Shown one piece after another: positions 33,084-42,177 of a DNA stretch of 64,000 bases. The position numbers and the translations under genes are program-made. The notes below the pieces were generated by a model, which ran no database searches, had not been told where the DNA came from, and was given only the letters and a program-made list of their open reading frames with translations. The stretch spans positions 992,001 through 1,056,000 of the forward strand of contig CAWIAN010000007.1 of assembly GCA_963834135.1 (NCBI GenBank), given 5' to 3'. Origin of the DNA: Bog-257 sp963834135. Its GTDB lineage: Bacteria > Acidobacteriota > Terriglobia > Terriglobales > Acidobacteriaceae. Numbering within the stretch: the stretch's first letter is position 1; each line of letters starts with the position of its first letter.

Positions 33084-34976
33084 ATGGGCGTGTCCACGAT
33101 GAGCTGCCATTCCGTGGCCCAGCCGCGGGACGAGGCGCTCGGCTCTTATCGCACCATCGCCGTCGTAGGACCGCCAAATTCCGGCAAGACCACTCTCTTC
33201 AATCGTCTCACCAAACTGCGCCAGAAGGTCGGAAATTTCCCTGGCGTCACCGTCGAACATCACACCGGCTACATCCGCGATGCGAATGGGGAAGAAGTTG
33301 CGCTGATCGACTTGCCCGGCGTTTACAGTCTCACACCCAAGTCGGAAGACGAAAAAGTTGCTGTCGATGTTTTGACCGGCAAAATGCGCGGCACCCCGGC
33401 GCCCGATGCGGTCATCCTGGTACTGAATTCTACGAATCTGAACACGCACCTGGTGCTGGCGGCGCGCGTAATTGCTCTCGGGCTGCCTACGCTGGTGCTG
33501 CTGAACATGGCCGACGAACTGCATAAGCAAGATGGCCATGTCGATGTGCTATCGCTGGCGCGAGAGCTGGGAACGCCGGTGGCCCTGGTCAGCGCTACGA
33601 CGGGTGAAGGCCTGATTGCGGTGCAGAACTTCCTGACTTCCGCAGCACCCAGCCCTGAGCCGCTGGAGCTGCCGGTGATGGGCAGCACTCGCGGGTATCG
33701 CGAGTGGGCGGTTCGGGTGGGACAGAATGCCGGCTATCGCCGTCCCGCGACTCCGGTATGGACAGCGCGCCTGGATGCGCTCTTTCTTCATCGCATCTGG
33801 GGACCAGTAGTTTTTGGCCTGGTAGTGATCGGCGTCTTCCAGGTGATCTTTGCCTTGGGTCAGCCGCTCTCCAATCTCTTGCAGAAGTTTCTTGATACCA
33901 CGGGCGTCCAGATCGGGAACCACCTGCCCGCAGGAATGTTCCAGTCGCTGATCGTGAATGGCGTCTGGAAGGGTACCGGGTCGGTGCTGGTGTTTCTGCC
34001 GCAGATCCTGCTGCTCTTCCTGGTGATCGGAATTCTGGAAGACTCCGGATATCTTTCGCGCGCGGCGGTGATCGCGGACCACACCATGTCGCGTGTCGGT
34101 CTGAATGGCAAGAGCTTTATCCCGCTGCTTTCGGCCTACGCCTGTGCCGTGCCGGCGATCATGGCAACGCGCACGATCGAGAGCAAGCGCGACCGCATGG
34201 CCACGATTCTGATTGCGCCGTTCATGACCTGCTCGGCACGCTTGCCGGTCTACACCATGGTCATCGCGGCATTCCTGCCGGATCATCCGCTGCTGGGGCC
34301 CTTCCTGGGAACTCGCGCGGCAGCGATGCTCGGGTTGTACGTCCTCGGGTTCCTGATGGCGGTGCTTACCGCACGCCTGCTGAAGTCGACGATTTTGAAG
34401 AGCAAGGACGCTCCGTTCATTCTGGAGATGCCGCCGTACCGCTGGCCTACCTTGGCATCGTTAGGGCTACGGCTGGTGGATCGCGGGAAGGCGTTTTTGT
34501 ATCGCGCCGGCACGGTGATCATGCTGGTCTCGCTGCTGCTGTGGGCGGCGACGAACTTCCCGATGCATCATGGTCAGCCTCCAGCCGTGCAGGACAGCGT
34601 GGTGGCGAAGGTTGGACATGCGATAGAGCCTGCGATCCGGCCTCTCGGCTTCGATTGGAAGATTGGAGTTGGGCTACTGACGTCGATTGCGGCACGCGAG
34701 GTCATCATCGCGACCCTGGGGACATTGCACGGTGTCGATCCGGAATCGCACGCCACCGATTTGCAGGCCGCCCTAAAGCACGAGCTTACGCCCGCAGGAG
34801 CGGTCGCCCTGCTGATCTTCTTCGCCTTCGCCATGCAGTGCATGTCGACCATCGCAGTGGTGCGCCGCGAGACCAATGGCTGGAAGTGGCCGGTGCTGCA
34901 GTTTAGCTACATGACCGCCGTGGCTTACATCGCAGCCTTCGCGGCCTACAACATCGTTGGCCACTTCGTGCACTGA
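33084..34976 (+). CDS. feoB: Ferrous-iron transporter B
   Basis: A 630-residue inner-membrane Fe(II) transporter. The G domain shows G1 GPPNSGKTTLFN, G3 DLPGVYSL and G4 NMAD, so guanine specificity looks conserved. The membrane part contains the two gate motifs, with the GxPxxxxR-like cysteine segment YACAVPAIMATRTI and a second at CSARLPVYT. Slightly shorter than typical FeoB, mainly in the region after the G domain. The ATG at 33084 could be replaced by one at 33099. No feoC is seen. Its stop and that of the convergent sirtuin gene are directly adjacent. Confidence 0.92.
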   Translation: MGVSTMSCHSVAQPRDEALGSYRTIAVVGPPNSGKTTLFNRLTKLRQKVGNFPGVTVEHHTGYIRDANGEEVALIDLPGVYSLTPKSEDEKVAVDVLTGKMRGTPAPDAVILVLNSTNLNTHLVLAARVIALGLPTLVLLNMADELHKQDGHVDVLSLARELGTPVALVSATTGEGLIAVQNFLTSAAPSPEPLELPVMGSTRGYREWAVRVGQNAGYRRPATPVWTARLDALFLHRIWGPVVFGLVVIGVFQVIFALGQPLSNLLQKFLDTTGVQIGNHLPAGMFQSLIVNGVWKGTGSVLVFLPQILLLFLVIGILEDSGYLSRAAVIADHTMSRVGLNGKSFIPLLSAYACAVPAIMATRTIESKRDRMATILIAPFMTCSARLPVYTMVIAAFLPDHPLLGPFLGTRAAAMLGLYVLGFLMAVLTARLLKSTILKSKDAPFILEMPPYRWPTLASLGLRLVDRGKAFLYRAGTVIMLVSLLLWAATNFPMHHGQPPAVQDSVVAKVGHAIEPAIRPLGFDWKIGVGLLTSIAAREVIIATLGTLHGVDPESHATDLQAALKHELTPAGAVALLIFFAFAMQCMSTIAVVRRETNGWKWPVLQFSYMTAVAYIAAFAAYNIVGHFVH

Positions 34977-35708
34977 TCAACTGCCGCGGAGCAGTTGCTG
35001 TACCAGTCCTGGCAGGACCTCTCCAGCCCTCCCAAAAACCACTTCATCGAAGAAGGTTCGATTTGCGGGCTCTTCCGGGCCGACGTAAATCGACCGCGCG
35101 TTATTGATGCGCGCCATGCGTACAAAGCTGGCGGCCGGCTCAACCACACCTGACGTGCCCACCGTGAGGAGTACGGTGCAAATCCGGAGCTGCTCGAAGA
35201 TGCGGTCCATCGAGTAAGGCACCTCGCCGAACCAGCACACATGGGGCCGCAGAATGGCTCCGCATTCCGGACAGTTGGGAATTTCCATCCAGCTCGTGTA
35301 CATGCGGTCGTCTTCGAAGGGCTTGGTGCGGCAACCCTCGCGCGAGCAGCGGGTCTGCATCAGGCGTCCGTGCATGTGAACCACGCGCTTCGATCCCGCC
35401 TGTTCATGAAGCGAGTCGACGTTCTGCGTGCAGAGAAAGAAGCGCTCTCCGAGTGCTTGCTCCAGCGTAGCCAGGGCGAAGTGCCCGGGATTGGCGAGGA
35501 CGGTGGAATGCCGCTTACGGCGTTCGGAGTAGAACTGCCACACCATCTCGGGATTAGCGCGGAATGCTTCGGGAGTAGCCACGTCCTGCGCGCGCTGCCC
35601 GCGCCAGATGCCCTCGGCGCCGCGGAATGTGGGCAGACCGCTCTCCGCACTGATGCCCGCGCCGGTCAGCACAAAGACGCGGTCCTTCGGCGACAGCGGC
35701 TGGGTCAT
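34977..35708 (-). CDS. cobB: NAD-dependent protein deacylase (sirtuin)
   Basis: A 243-residue Sir2-family enzyme that removes acyl groups from lysine using NAD. GAGISAESGLPTFRG, TQNVDSLHEQAG, the catalytic HMHG and a zinc-type Cys set (CSREGC and CPECG) are present. WQFYSERR carries the Tyr-x-x-Arg pair that in SIRT5 and CobB binds negatively charged acyl groups, so desuccinylase or demalonylase activity is likely in addition to deacetylation. It overlaps the upstream S9 peptidase gene by four bases and is thus co-transcribed with it. Confidence 0.9.
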   Translation of the reverse strand: MTQPLSPKDRVFVLTGAGISAESGLPTFRGAEGIWRGQRAQDVATPEAFRANPEMVWQFYSERRKRHSTVLANPGHFALATLEQALGERFFLCTQNVDSLHEQAGSKRVVHMHGRLMQTRCSREGCRTKPFEDDRMYTSWMEIPNCPECGAILRPHVCWFGEVPYSMDRIFEQLRICTVLLTVGTSGVVEPAASFVRMARINNARSIYVGPEEPANRTFFDEVVFGRAGEVLPGLVQQLLRGS

Positions 35709-37699
35709 TGCGCTCCGGACGCCTGCGTCGCCGACTCACCCTTGAGGTATTTGTTGAACCAGTCGACGGTGCGACGCAGGGAATCAATCTGGTTCTCGCG
35801 CTTGGAGAAGCCGTGTCCTTCGGCTTCGTAGTAGTGGGCATCCACAGTGCGGCCGTTCTTCTTCAGGATCTCCACGACCTGCTCGGCTTCTTCCTTGGGG
35901 ACGCGGATGTCATTGGTGCCCTGCAGAACCAGCAGAGGCGCTTTTTCCTGGCCGATGTACTTGATGGGCGAGTCGGCTTCGTAGATAGCGCGATCTTTTT
36001 CCGGATCGCCCAGCAGCGTGTGTTCGTATTGCTGCAGGAATGGGTCTTCGTGCTGCAGCATGGTGTACCAGTTGATGATGCCGTACTCTTCCACGGCGGC
36101 GGCCCACACATCAGGCGTCTTGCCGACTGCCATCAGCGTCATGAATCCGCCGTAGGAGCCGCCGGTGATGCCGATTTTTTTCGCGTCAACATAACCTGTG
36201 TCGACCAGGAATTTTGTGGCGTACACCTCGTCCTGTAGATCGCCTCCCCCGAGGTCCTGGTAGTTGGCCTTCTGGAATTCCATGCCGTAACCGGTGGACC
36301 CACGAACATTCGGGGCGATGCAGATGTAGCCGCGCGTGGCGAGCGCCGCGGCCTGCGAGTTGAAGTAGTCGACCGTCTGACCCGTTGGTCCGCCATGCGG
36401 CAAGACGACGGCAGGGTTCGAACCATCGCGCTTGAGGTTGAACGGCATCCACAGGAAAGCGCTGATCATTTTTCCGTCAACGCTCTTGTAGTGGACCAGC
36501 TGAGCCTCGGGGATTGAACTGGGCGTCAGTCCAGCCACGGCGGAATACGTGACCTGGCGTGCCCTGCGAGTTCCCACGTCATAGACCCAGAAATCGGATG
36601 GCCGCTGCGAATTCTGAAAGCCGAGCAGCAGATACTTGCCGTCGGGAGAGAAGGCGCTAGGCGTGCCGTCCGGTGAAGTCAATCCCTGCGGCATCGCAAT
36701 TGCCTCGGACTTTCCGCTGGACACGTTGTAGAGGTTCGTGGTCGTGACGCCGTCGGCATTCAGGACCCAGGTCACCAGTTTGCCGTTCGGTGAGAACTCT
36801 CCGCCTTGCGCCTCCCACTGGGTGTCGGTAATCCATTTCAATTGCTTGCTGGCGACGTCGAGCAACGCGACATTCTGGTATCCGCCCTTTTGATTGGACG
36901 TCACCACAATCGTCTTGCCGTCGGGCGAGACGCCGCCGGCGAAGAACAGGGTCTTGCCCTGGTGAGGTGTAAGCTCTTCTGTCTGCCCGCTGGCGACATC
37001 GATGCGATAGATGCTGGAGTCGTCAAAGCCTGCATTCATGCGGCTAGCGATGAGGTACTTGCCGTCGCGCGTCCAAACGTCAAGTTGCCACAGGTGATCC
37101 TTCGTTTTCTCGTTCGTAATGTTCCTTATCTGGCGCGAGTTCCAATCCATCAGCGCAATATCGGTAACTGGTGAAGTCTTAGGCTTATACGACAAAGCAA
37201 GCATTTTCCCGTCAGGAGAGAATTGCGCGTTCGACTCGGAGATATCGGGCGTGTTGGTCAGGTTGATTGGCGCGCCACCTGTACTGGGGACCGCAAACAA
37301 ATCATAGTATTCACTGCCACCAAAATCCTGCTCGTAAACGATCCACTTGCCGTCGGGCGACCATACCGCGCCGAATTGCCGATCATCGGAAACCGTGAGT
37401 TGGAGCGGCCAGCCACTGTCCGAGCTGACCTTCCACAAATTCATGCGGCCAGTGAAGTTCGTGCTGAAGGCGATCTCTTTTCCGTCCGGGGACCACGCTG
37501 GCGAAGTGACTCGCCGGCTGTAAAACAGGTCGTCGATGGCGATGGGCCTCGCCGAGGGACTGGAATCCGAATTGATCGATTTGGGATCGGTCGGCTGGCG
37601 GTCGTTGGGGGAGTTCGCCGTCTCGGCGCCAAATGAAGCTGCGCCAGAAAAAAGAATCGCAATGGCCAGCGTGCGGCCTAACGCGCTTCTTAGATCCAT
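35705..37699 (-). CDS. Prolyl-oligopeptidase-family (S9) peptidase, exported
   Basis: A 664-residue serine peptidase. A signal peptide covers about 1-25 (LAIAILFSGAASFGAE). A beta-propeller built from TolB/WD40-like repeats (many WSPDGK motifs) fills about 50-400, and an alpha/beta-hydrolase domain follows: nucleophile in GGSYGGFMT, acid in GTNDIRVP, histidine in EGHGF. It cleaves oligopeptides or N-acylated residues outside the cytoplasm. ATG 37699 is preferred over the upstream start at 37774 because the signal peptide begins there. The sirtuin gene overlaps its 3' end. Confidence 0.9.
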   Translation of the reverse strand: MDLRSALGRTLAIAILFSGAASFGAETANSPNDRQPTDPKSINSDSSPSARPIAIDDLFYSRRVTSPAWSPDGKEIAFSTNFTGRMNLWKVSSDSGWPLQLTVSDDRQFGAVWSPDGKWIVYEQDFGGSEYYDLFAVPSTGGAPINLTNTPDISESNAQFSPDGKMLALSYKPKTSPVTDIALMDWNSRQIRNITNEKTKDHLWQLDVWTRDGKYLIASRMNAGFDDSSIYRIDVASGQTEELTPHQGKTLFFAGGVSPDGKTIVVTSNQKGGYQNVALLDVASKQLKWITDTQWEAQGGEFSPNGKLVTWVLNADGVTTTNLYNVSSGKSEAIAMPQGLTSPDGTPSAFSPDGKYLLLGFQNSQRPSDFWVYDVGTRRARQVTYSAVAGLTPSSIPEAQLVHYKSVDGKMISAFLWMPFNLKRDGSNPAVVLPHGGPTGQTVDYFNSQAAALATRGYICIAPNVRGSTGYGMEFQKANYQDLGGGDLQDEVYATKFLVDTGYVDAKKIGITGGSYGGFMTLMAVGKTPDVWAAAVEEYGIINWYTMLQHEDPFLQQYEHTLLGDPEKDRAIYEADSPIKYIGQEKAPLLVLQGTNDIRVPKEEAEQVVEILKKNGRTVDAHYYEAEGHGFSKRENQIDSLRRTVDWFNKYLKGESATQASGAQ

Positions 37700-37915
37700 A
37701 ATGCACTCTCCTTTACAGCGAGTCGCTCGTCCGCCAGTACCAAGCATCCGTACCGCCGCGGTTAGCAAACTCAAAACCCCACACTATATACTGGAAAGGT
37801 TGCGGCTTCACTCAAACTTGTCGTGCGCAACCGTCCGATCGGTACGGAATCTATAACTATTAAAGTGCTATGCGGCCCGTTTGCCGAAGTGAACGAGCCG
37901 GGGAGTTGTTGATCC

Positions 37916-40378
37916 TTGTCCACCGTCATGATGAATATTGACAGCGAAAAAAAGGAGCGCGTTTTTGACGCATTCCGGCGCTGGGGCTACCTTCAGGCAA
38001 ATCTAGACCCGCTGGGGCACTTTGCTCCGCTGGCCCATCCCGAACTGGACATCTCCGGCGATGTGGCTGAGGCTGCGCGTCACGTCTACAGCGGCAGCAT
38101 CGGCGTTGAGTTCATGCATATTCCGGACCTGGAGAAGCGCCAGTGGATCCAGGAACGCATGGAAGCCGATCGGCAGGAGTCGGTCGACAGAGGTCGCGTT
38201 CTGGATCAACTCGTACGTGCGGATGTATTCGAGCAGACGATTCACTCCCGCTACATCGGCACTAAGCGCTACTCGCTGGAAGGCAATACCGCGCTGATTC
38301 CGCTGCTGGACGAGATTCTGAACTCCGCGACGGGCTACGGCGCTGAGCAGGCCGTGCTGGCTATGAGCCATCGCGGTCGGCTGAATGTCATCATCAACAT
38401 CGTGCAGCGTCCGGCAGCGGAAATTTTCGCCGGGTTCGAAGATGTTGATCCGCGCAGCGTACTCGGCGGCGGCGACGTGAAATATCATATCGGTGCGACC
38501 GGTGTGTACTCGGGCGCGAGCGGAAGGCCGGTCCGGATTCACCTGGTTTCAAACCCCAGCCATCTCGAGGCGGTGGATCCCGTGGCGTTGGGGCGTGCAC
38601 GGGCGAAGCAGACGCGTCTGGGCCGCGACGGCAAGGCCAAGGTTCTTCCAGTCCTGATGCACGGCGACTCGGCGTTCGCGGGACAGGGAATTACGGCGGA
38701 GACACTGAACCTGGCCAATCTACGCGGCTATACCGTTGGCGGCACGGTACACATTATCGTCAACAACCTGCTCGGCTTTACGACGAACCCGAGCGACGCG
38801 TATTCGAGCCGGTTCTCCTCAGACCTGGCGAAGCGGCTTCCGATCCCGATTTTCCATGTGAACGGCGAGGATGCCGATGCGGTAGTGCGTGCAGGCCGCA
38901 TGGCTCTGGAGTTCCGCTACGAGTTTGGCAGCGACTCGGTGGTTGACCTCATCGGTTTCCGCCGTCACGGTCATTCGGAGGTTGACGATCCGACGATCAC
39001 GCAGCCCATCCTGTATCGCAAGATCAAGGACCATCCCCTGCTCTACCAGACCTATGCCAAGAACACGGAGCAGGATCCACAACCGTACGTCGAGAAGTTT
39101 CAAGCGGAGCTGGATGCGGCGGAGAAAGCCGGCAAGAGTCTGCAAAAGAAACCGGTCATGCGTCAGCTGCCCAGCTATTGGGCTCCGTTCCACGGCGGCC
39201 CTTATAACCCTGCCGATGAAGTTGACACCGGTTTGCCGGCCGAGACGTTGCACAAGATCACTGATGGATTGACGAAGTACCCCGAAGATTTCCATATCCA
39301 TCCCAAGGTGCAGAAGTTGCTGGAGCAACGCCGGGAGATGGGTTACGGCAAGCGGCCTTTGGATTTTGGCATGGCCGAAGCGCTGGCGCTTGGGTCGCTC
39401 GCGATGGCGGGAGTGCCGATTCGATTCAGCGGACAGGACACTCGTCGCGGCACCTTTAATCAGCGGCATTCCGTGTTGATCGACATCGTCGACGAAAAGG
39501 AATATGTGCCGCTATGTCATCTGGAGCAGGGACAGGCGCGGGTAGAGATTTACAACTCGGAGCTGTCCGAAGCTGCGGTGATGGGCTTTGAGTACGGATT
39601 CGCGCGTGATTATCCCGAGGCGCTGGTCGCATGGGAAGCTCAGTTCGGTGACTTCGCCAATGGCGCGCAGATCATCATCGATCAATTCATTGCTGCCGGC
39701 GAGGACAAGTGGGACCTGCTGAGCGGATTGGTATTGCTGTTGCCGCACGGCCATGAAGGCCAGGGCCCGGAACACTCCAGTGCCCGCATCGAGCGGTATC
39801 TACAGCTCTGTGCACGCGACAACATGCAGGTGTGCCAGCCTTCGACGGCAGGCCAGTATTTCCACCTGCTGCGGCGGCAGGCTCTGCGCAAGTGGCGCAA
39901 GCCCCTGATCTGCTTCACTCCGAAGAGCATGTTGCGGCATCCCGAAGCACTGTCGCCACTGTCAGATCTCGAACGCCCGCGCTTCCTCAACGTCATTCCG
40001 GACGAGACCGCGCTGGACGCCAAGCGCGTGCTGCTGTGTACCGGCAAGATCGGCCAGGAATTGCGCATGGAGCGCAGGAAGCTGAAGATGGGCGGCCCGG
40101 CGATTGTCTCGCTGGAACAGATGTATCCATTTCCGGAGGCCGAGGTACAGGAGCTTCCCGGCTTGTACAAGAACGCGACAGAGTTCATCTGGGTACAGGA
40201 AGAGCCGGCGAACATGGGAGCGCTCTCGTTTGTCACGCCGCGGCTGAAGCGCATTCTCGGGCCGAAGTTGCGGAGCGTGAAGCGAGCGGCGAACGCGACG
40301 CCCGCAACGGGATCGGCAAAAGCTCATGAGATGGAGCAGAAGACGCTGATCACACTCGCGTTGGGCAAGGGCGAGTAA
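37916..40378 (+). CDS. sucA: 2-oxoglutarate dehydrogenase E1 component
   Basis: An 820-residue ThDP enzyme that decarboxylates 2-oxoglutarate in the TCA cycle. MSHRGRLNVIINIVQRP, the HGDSAFAGQGITAETLNLANL ThDP site, GFRRHGHSEVDDPTITQP and GQDTRRGTFNQRHSVL are diagnostic. The enzyme is about 110 residues shorter than Escherichia SucA, mainly at the N-terminus. Start is TTG 37916 or ATG 37928. No sucB or lpd is next to it. The window also has a Kor-type enzyme. Confidence 0.9.
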   Translation: MSTVMMNIDSEKKERVFDAFRRWGYLQANLDPLGHFAPLAHPELDISGDVAEAARHVYSGSIGVEFMHIPDLEKRQWIQERMEADRQESVDRGRVLDQLVRADVFEQTIHSRYIGTKRYSLEGNTALIPLLDEILNSATGYGAEQAVLAMSHRGRLNVIINIVQRPAAEIFAGFEDVDPRSVLGGGDVKYHIGATGVYSGASGRPVRIHLVSNPSHLEAVDPVALGRARAKQTRLGRDGKAKVLPVLMHGDSAFAGQGITAETLNLANLRGYTVGGTVHIIVNNLLGFTTNPSDAYSSRFSSDLAKRLPIPIFHVNGEDADAVVRAGRMALEFRYEFGSDSVVDLIGFRRHGHSEVDDPTITQPILYRKIKDHPLLYQTYAKNTEQDPQPYVEKFQAELDAAEKAGKSLQKKPVMRQLPSYWAPFHGGPYNPADEVDTGLPAETLHKITDGLTKYPEDFHIHPKVQKLLEQRREMGYGKRPLDFGMAEALALGSLAMAGVPIRFSGQDTRRGTFNQRHSVLIDIVDEKEYVPLCHLEQGQARVEIYNSELSEAAVMGFEYGFARDYPEALVAWEAQFGDFANGAQIIIDQFIAAGEDKWDLLSGLVLLLPHGHEGQGPEHSSARIERYLQLCARDNMQVCQPSTAGQYFHLLRRQALRKWRKPLICFTPKSMLRHPEALSPLSDLERPRFLNVIPDETALDAKRVLLCTGKIGQELRMERRKLKMGGPAIVSLEQMYPFPEAEVQELPGLYKNATEFIWVQEEPANMGALSFVTPRLKRILGPKLRSVKRAANATPATGSAKAHEMEQKTLITLALGKGE

Positions 40379-40388
40379 GGCCTCGCCC
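40369..40388 (+). terminator. Hairpin at the sucA stop
   Basis: GGGCGAG (40369-40375), loop TAAGGC, CTCGCCC (40382-40388): a perfect 7-bp stem that includes the stop codon. No T-tract follows, so it may protect the transcript rather than terminate it. Confidence 0.4.
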
Positions 40389-40743
40389 TACTCGCACATC
40401 TTGAATATCTGTTTGCGTGAAGTCATTTCCCTTAGCCAGCGAAGGTTCTCCAGAGGATTTGGCGGAGATAGGCGACGCGATCTCCAAAATCGAGGGCGGC
40501 TGCGGTGTCACCCTTTCCCAAGTTCGAATCGACTGCCCGTCCCGGGACGCCAAGGCCGCCGCAAGCGGCTTTTTCTCTTGACCCAAATCCGAGCTTTGCC
40601 TATGCTTGCGGTTCGACCAACTCTGCCTTGGTCAACGCGCTGAGCAAGTGGGTACTTGCACAGAGCATCGCGTCGAACTATCACATTCCTAGAGAGTTCG
40701 AGGGCTGTGTTCGTCGCCCATCGCCAAACTGGGAAGTGTTCGG
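40389..40743. other. Intergenic region ahead of the exopolysaccharide locus
   Basis: The region contains the terminator-like hairpin at 40552-40575. A small open frame at 40417-40581 (54 codons, GTG start) reads PEDLAEIGDAISKIEGGC and is protein-like but unrecognised; it crosses the hairpin, so it may be a leader peptide or chance. Conserved tRNA-like words (CTCCAAAATC and GTTCGAATC) occur but the arms do not fold as a tRNA. Confidence 0.35.
40552..40575 (+). terminator. Intrinsic terminator or attenuator ahead of the EPS locus
   Basis: GCCGC (40555-40559), loop CGCAA, GCGGC (40565-40569), followed by TTTTTC, with A-T pairs extending the base. It lies 177 bases beyond sucA and 169 bases before the UpxY gene, so it could stop sucA transcripts or attenuate the EPS operon. 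Confidence 0.65.
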
Positions 40744-41376
40744 TTGCAGACCGTTGCGAAGCTGGAAGAAATCACCTCTCTCACTGAGGATGGCGAAGCC
40801 TTGTCTTTTTTGGCAAATGGTCCCGAGGTTTTGAATACACCTGTCGCGCCGCTGCAAGGAAACGCGGTCGATGTCGAGGGATCTCCAAGATGGTTCGCCG
40901 CTTACACGACTCCACGCCACGAGAAGGCGGTCGTCCGGCAGTTGGATGTTCGCCGGGTCGAGTCGTTCCTCCCCTTATACAGTTCGGTGCGGCGGCGGAA
41001 GAACGGCTGTCGCGTCAAAGTTGACCAGCCGCTCTTTCCGAATTACGTTTTCGTGCACTTAGCCCGGCGCGATTCGGTAAAGGTTCTTCAGTTGCCAGGT
41101 GTGCTGTCGATCGTAAGCGCCGGAAGAGAACCATCCGCTCTGCCGCACTCCGAAATCGAAGCACTGCAGGCGGCCCTGCCGCTCCGGCAATTCGAGCCGC
41201 ATCCGTATCTAGTGGCCGGCGAGAAAGTCCGCGTCGCTTCCGGTTCTCTGGAAGGTATGGTCGGCGTTCTAGTGCGGAAGAAAAACGAATTTCGCGTGGT
41301 TCTGACCCTGGATCTGATACGCCAGAGCGTCTCCGTCGAGATCGGCATCGACGAAATCGAGCCGCTGCAGCAGTAA
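40744..41376 (+). CDS. UpxY/NusG-like transcription antiterminator
   Basis: A 210-residue NusG paralogue. After an unusual N-terminal extension of about 47 residues comes the NGN domain (WFAAYTTPRHEKAVVRQL, QPLFPNYVFVHL) and a C-terminal KOW-like domain (VRVASGSLEGMVGVLVRKK). Such proteins ride with RNA polymerase to read through terminators in long polysaccharide operons, as UpxY and RfaH do. The TTG start at 40744 is uncertain; no ATG lies before the NGN domain. As the first gene of the locus it probably controls the genes to 52385 and beyond. Confidence 0.82.
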   Translation: MQTVAKLEEITSLTEDGEALSFLANGPEVLNTPVAPLQGNAVDVEGSPRWFAAYTTPRHEKAVVRQLDVRRVESFLPLYSSVRRRKNGCRVKVDQPLFPNYVFVHLARRDSVKVLQLPGVLSIVSAGREPSALPHSEIEALQAALPLRQFEPHPYLVAGEKVRVASGSLEGMVGVLVRKKNEFRVVLTLDLIRQSVSVEIGIDEIEPLQQ

Positions 41377-41415
41377 CCTCCTGCACAATTCACCACAAGT
41401 AAAGGATCGACTCCC

Positions 41416-42054
41416 GTGAAAAACACCGCGGAGAAGAGTGTCACCGAAGTCCGCATTGTCGAGGCCGCTGTTCAATTGTTTTCCCGTCAGGGGTATAAAG
41501 GGACGAGCACACGTGAAATCGCAAGCCTTGCCGGTGTGAATGAAGCCACATTGTTCAGGTACTTCGCGCGCAAGACCGATCTGTTCTGGGCTGCGGCGGA
41601 GTCGCGATTGAACCGCCTGAAGCTGAGCAGAGAATTGCAAAATGGTCTGGCAACCGATCTGGATCCTGAGGTTGTCCTGCCGATGCTAGTGGACTTCGTG
41701 GTGAAGGAGATTTCTGAAGATTCAGAGCTGATGCGGCTGCTCTACGTTGCCGGATTTGAATTCCCAGATTCAGAGCGCATGTTTCGCGACCACCTGGGAC
41801 CGATCTTCGATGCCGTCAACGCTTACTTCAGCCGATGCGCGGCACGCGGTGCTATCTGCGACCTGGAGCCGACATTTGCCACCTTGGGACTGGCCGGAGC
41901 GGTCAGCGCGCACCGCAACCTGCATCAACTATTTACCGGGCGCGATTTGCCCGTGGATTCGCGAGCCTTCGTGCCCGCCTATGCGCAGTTCTGGCTCAAT
42001 GCTTTACGTCGGCGAACGCCAGCGACGCAAGTCGCAGGCGCCGCCGAGTGCTGA
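41416..42054 (+). CDS. TetR-family regulator
   Basis: A 212-residue regulator with a TetR helix-turn-helix (about 11-57: IVEAAVQLFSRQGYKGTSTREIASLAGV, EATLFRYFARKTDLF) and an unassigned ligand domain. The GTG start at 41416 follows AAAGGA. It lies 40 bases after the UpxY gene and 124 before the Wza-like gene, so it may regulate the exopolysaccharide operon and itself; no dyad operator was found in the flanks. The effector is unknown. Confidence 0.85.
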   Translation: MKNTAEKSVTEVRIVEAAVQLFSRQGYKGTSTREIASLAGVNEATLFRYFARKTDLFWAAAESRLNRLKLSRELQNGLATDLDPEVVLPMLVDFVVKEISEDSELMRLLYVAGFEFPDSERMFRDHLGPIFDAVNAYFSRCAARGAICDLEPTFATLGLAGAVSAHRNLHQLFTGRDLPVDSRAFVPAYAQFWLNALRRRTPATQVAGAAEC

Positions 42055-42177
42055 CGGCCACAAGTAATGCGAGCGGTTCCGGATTCGAAAACACAATCTG
42101 CTATGAACTTCGTGGGATTTTGGAGAACGACTTTGAAATCTCTCTTGAGATGCGATAACAGCTTTTCGACTTTGAAG

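Noticed and set aside
40440..40550. tRNA-like segment with CTCCAAAATC anticodon-like loop and GTTCGAATC T-loop-like word
   Set aside because: The T-stem (CCAAG against CGACT) pairs at one of five positions and no acceptor stem was found, so it is not a functional tRNA; it may be coincidence within the small open frame.
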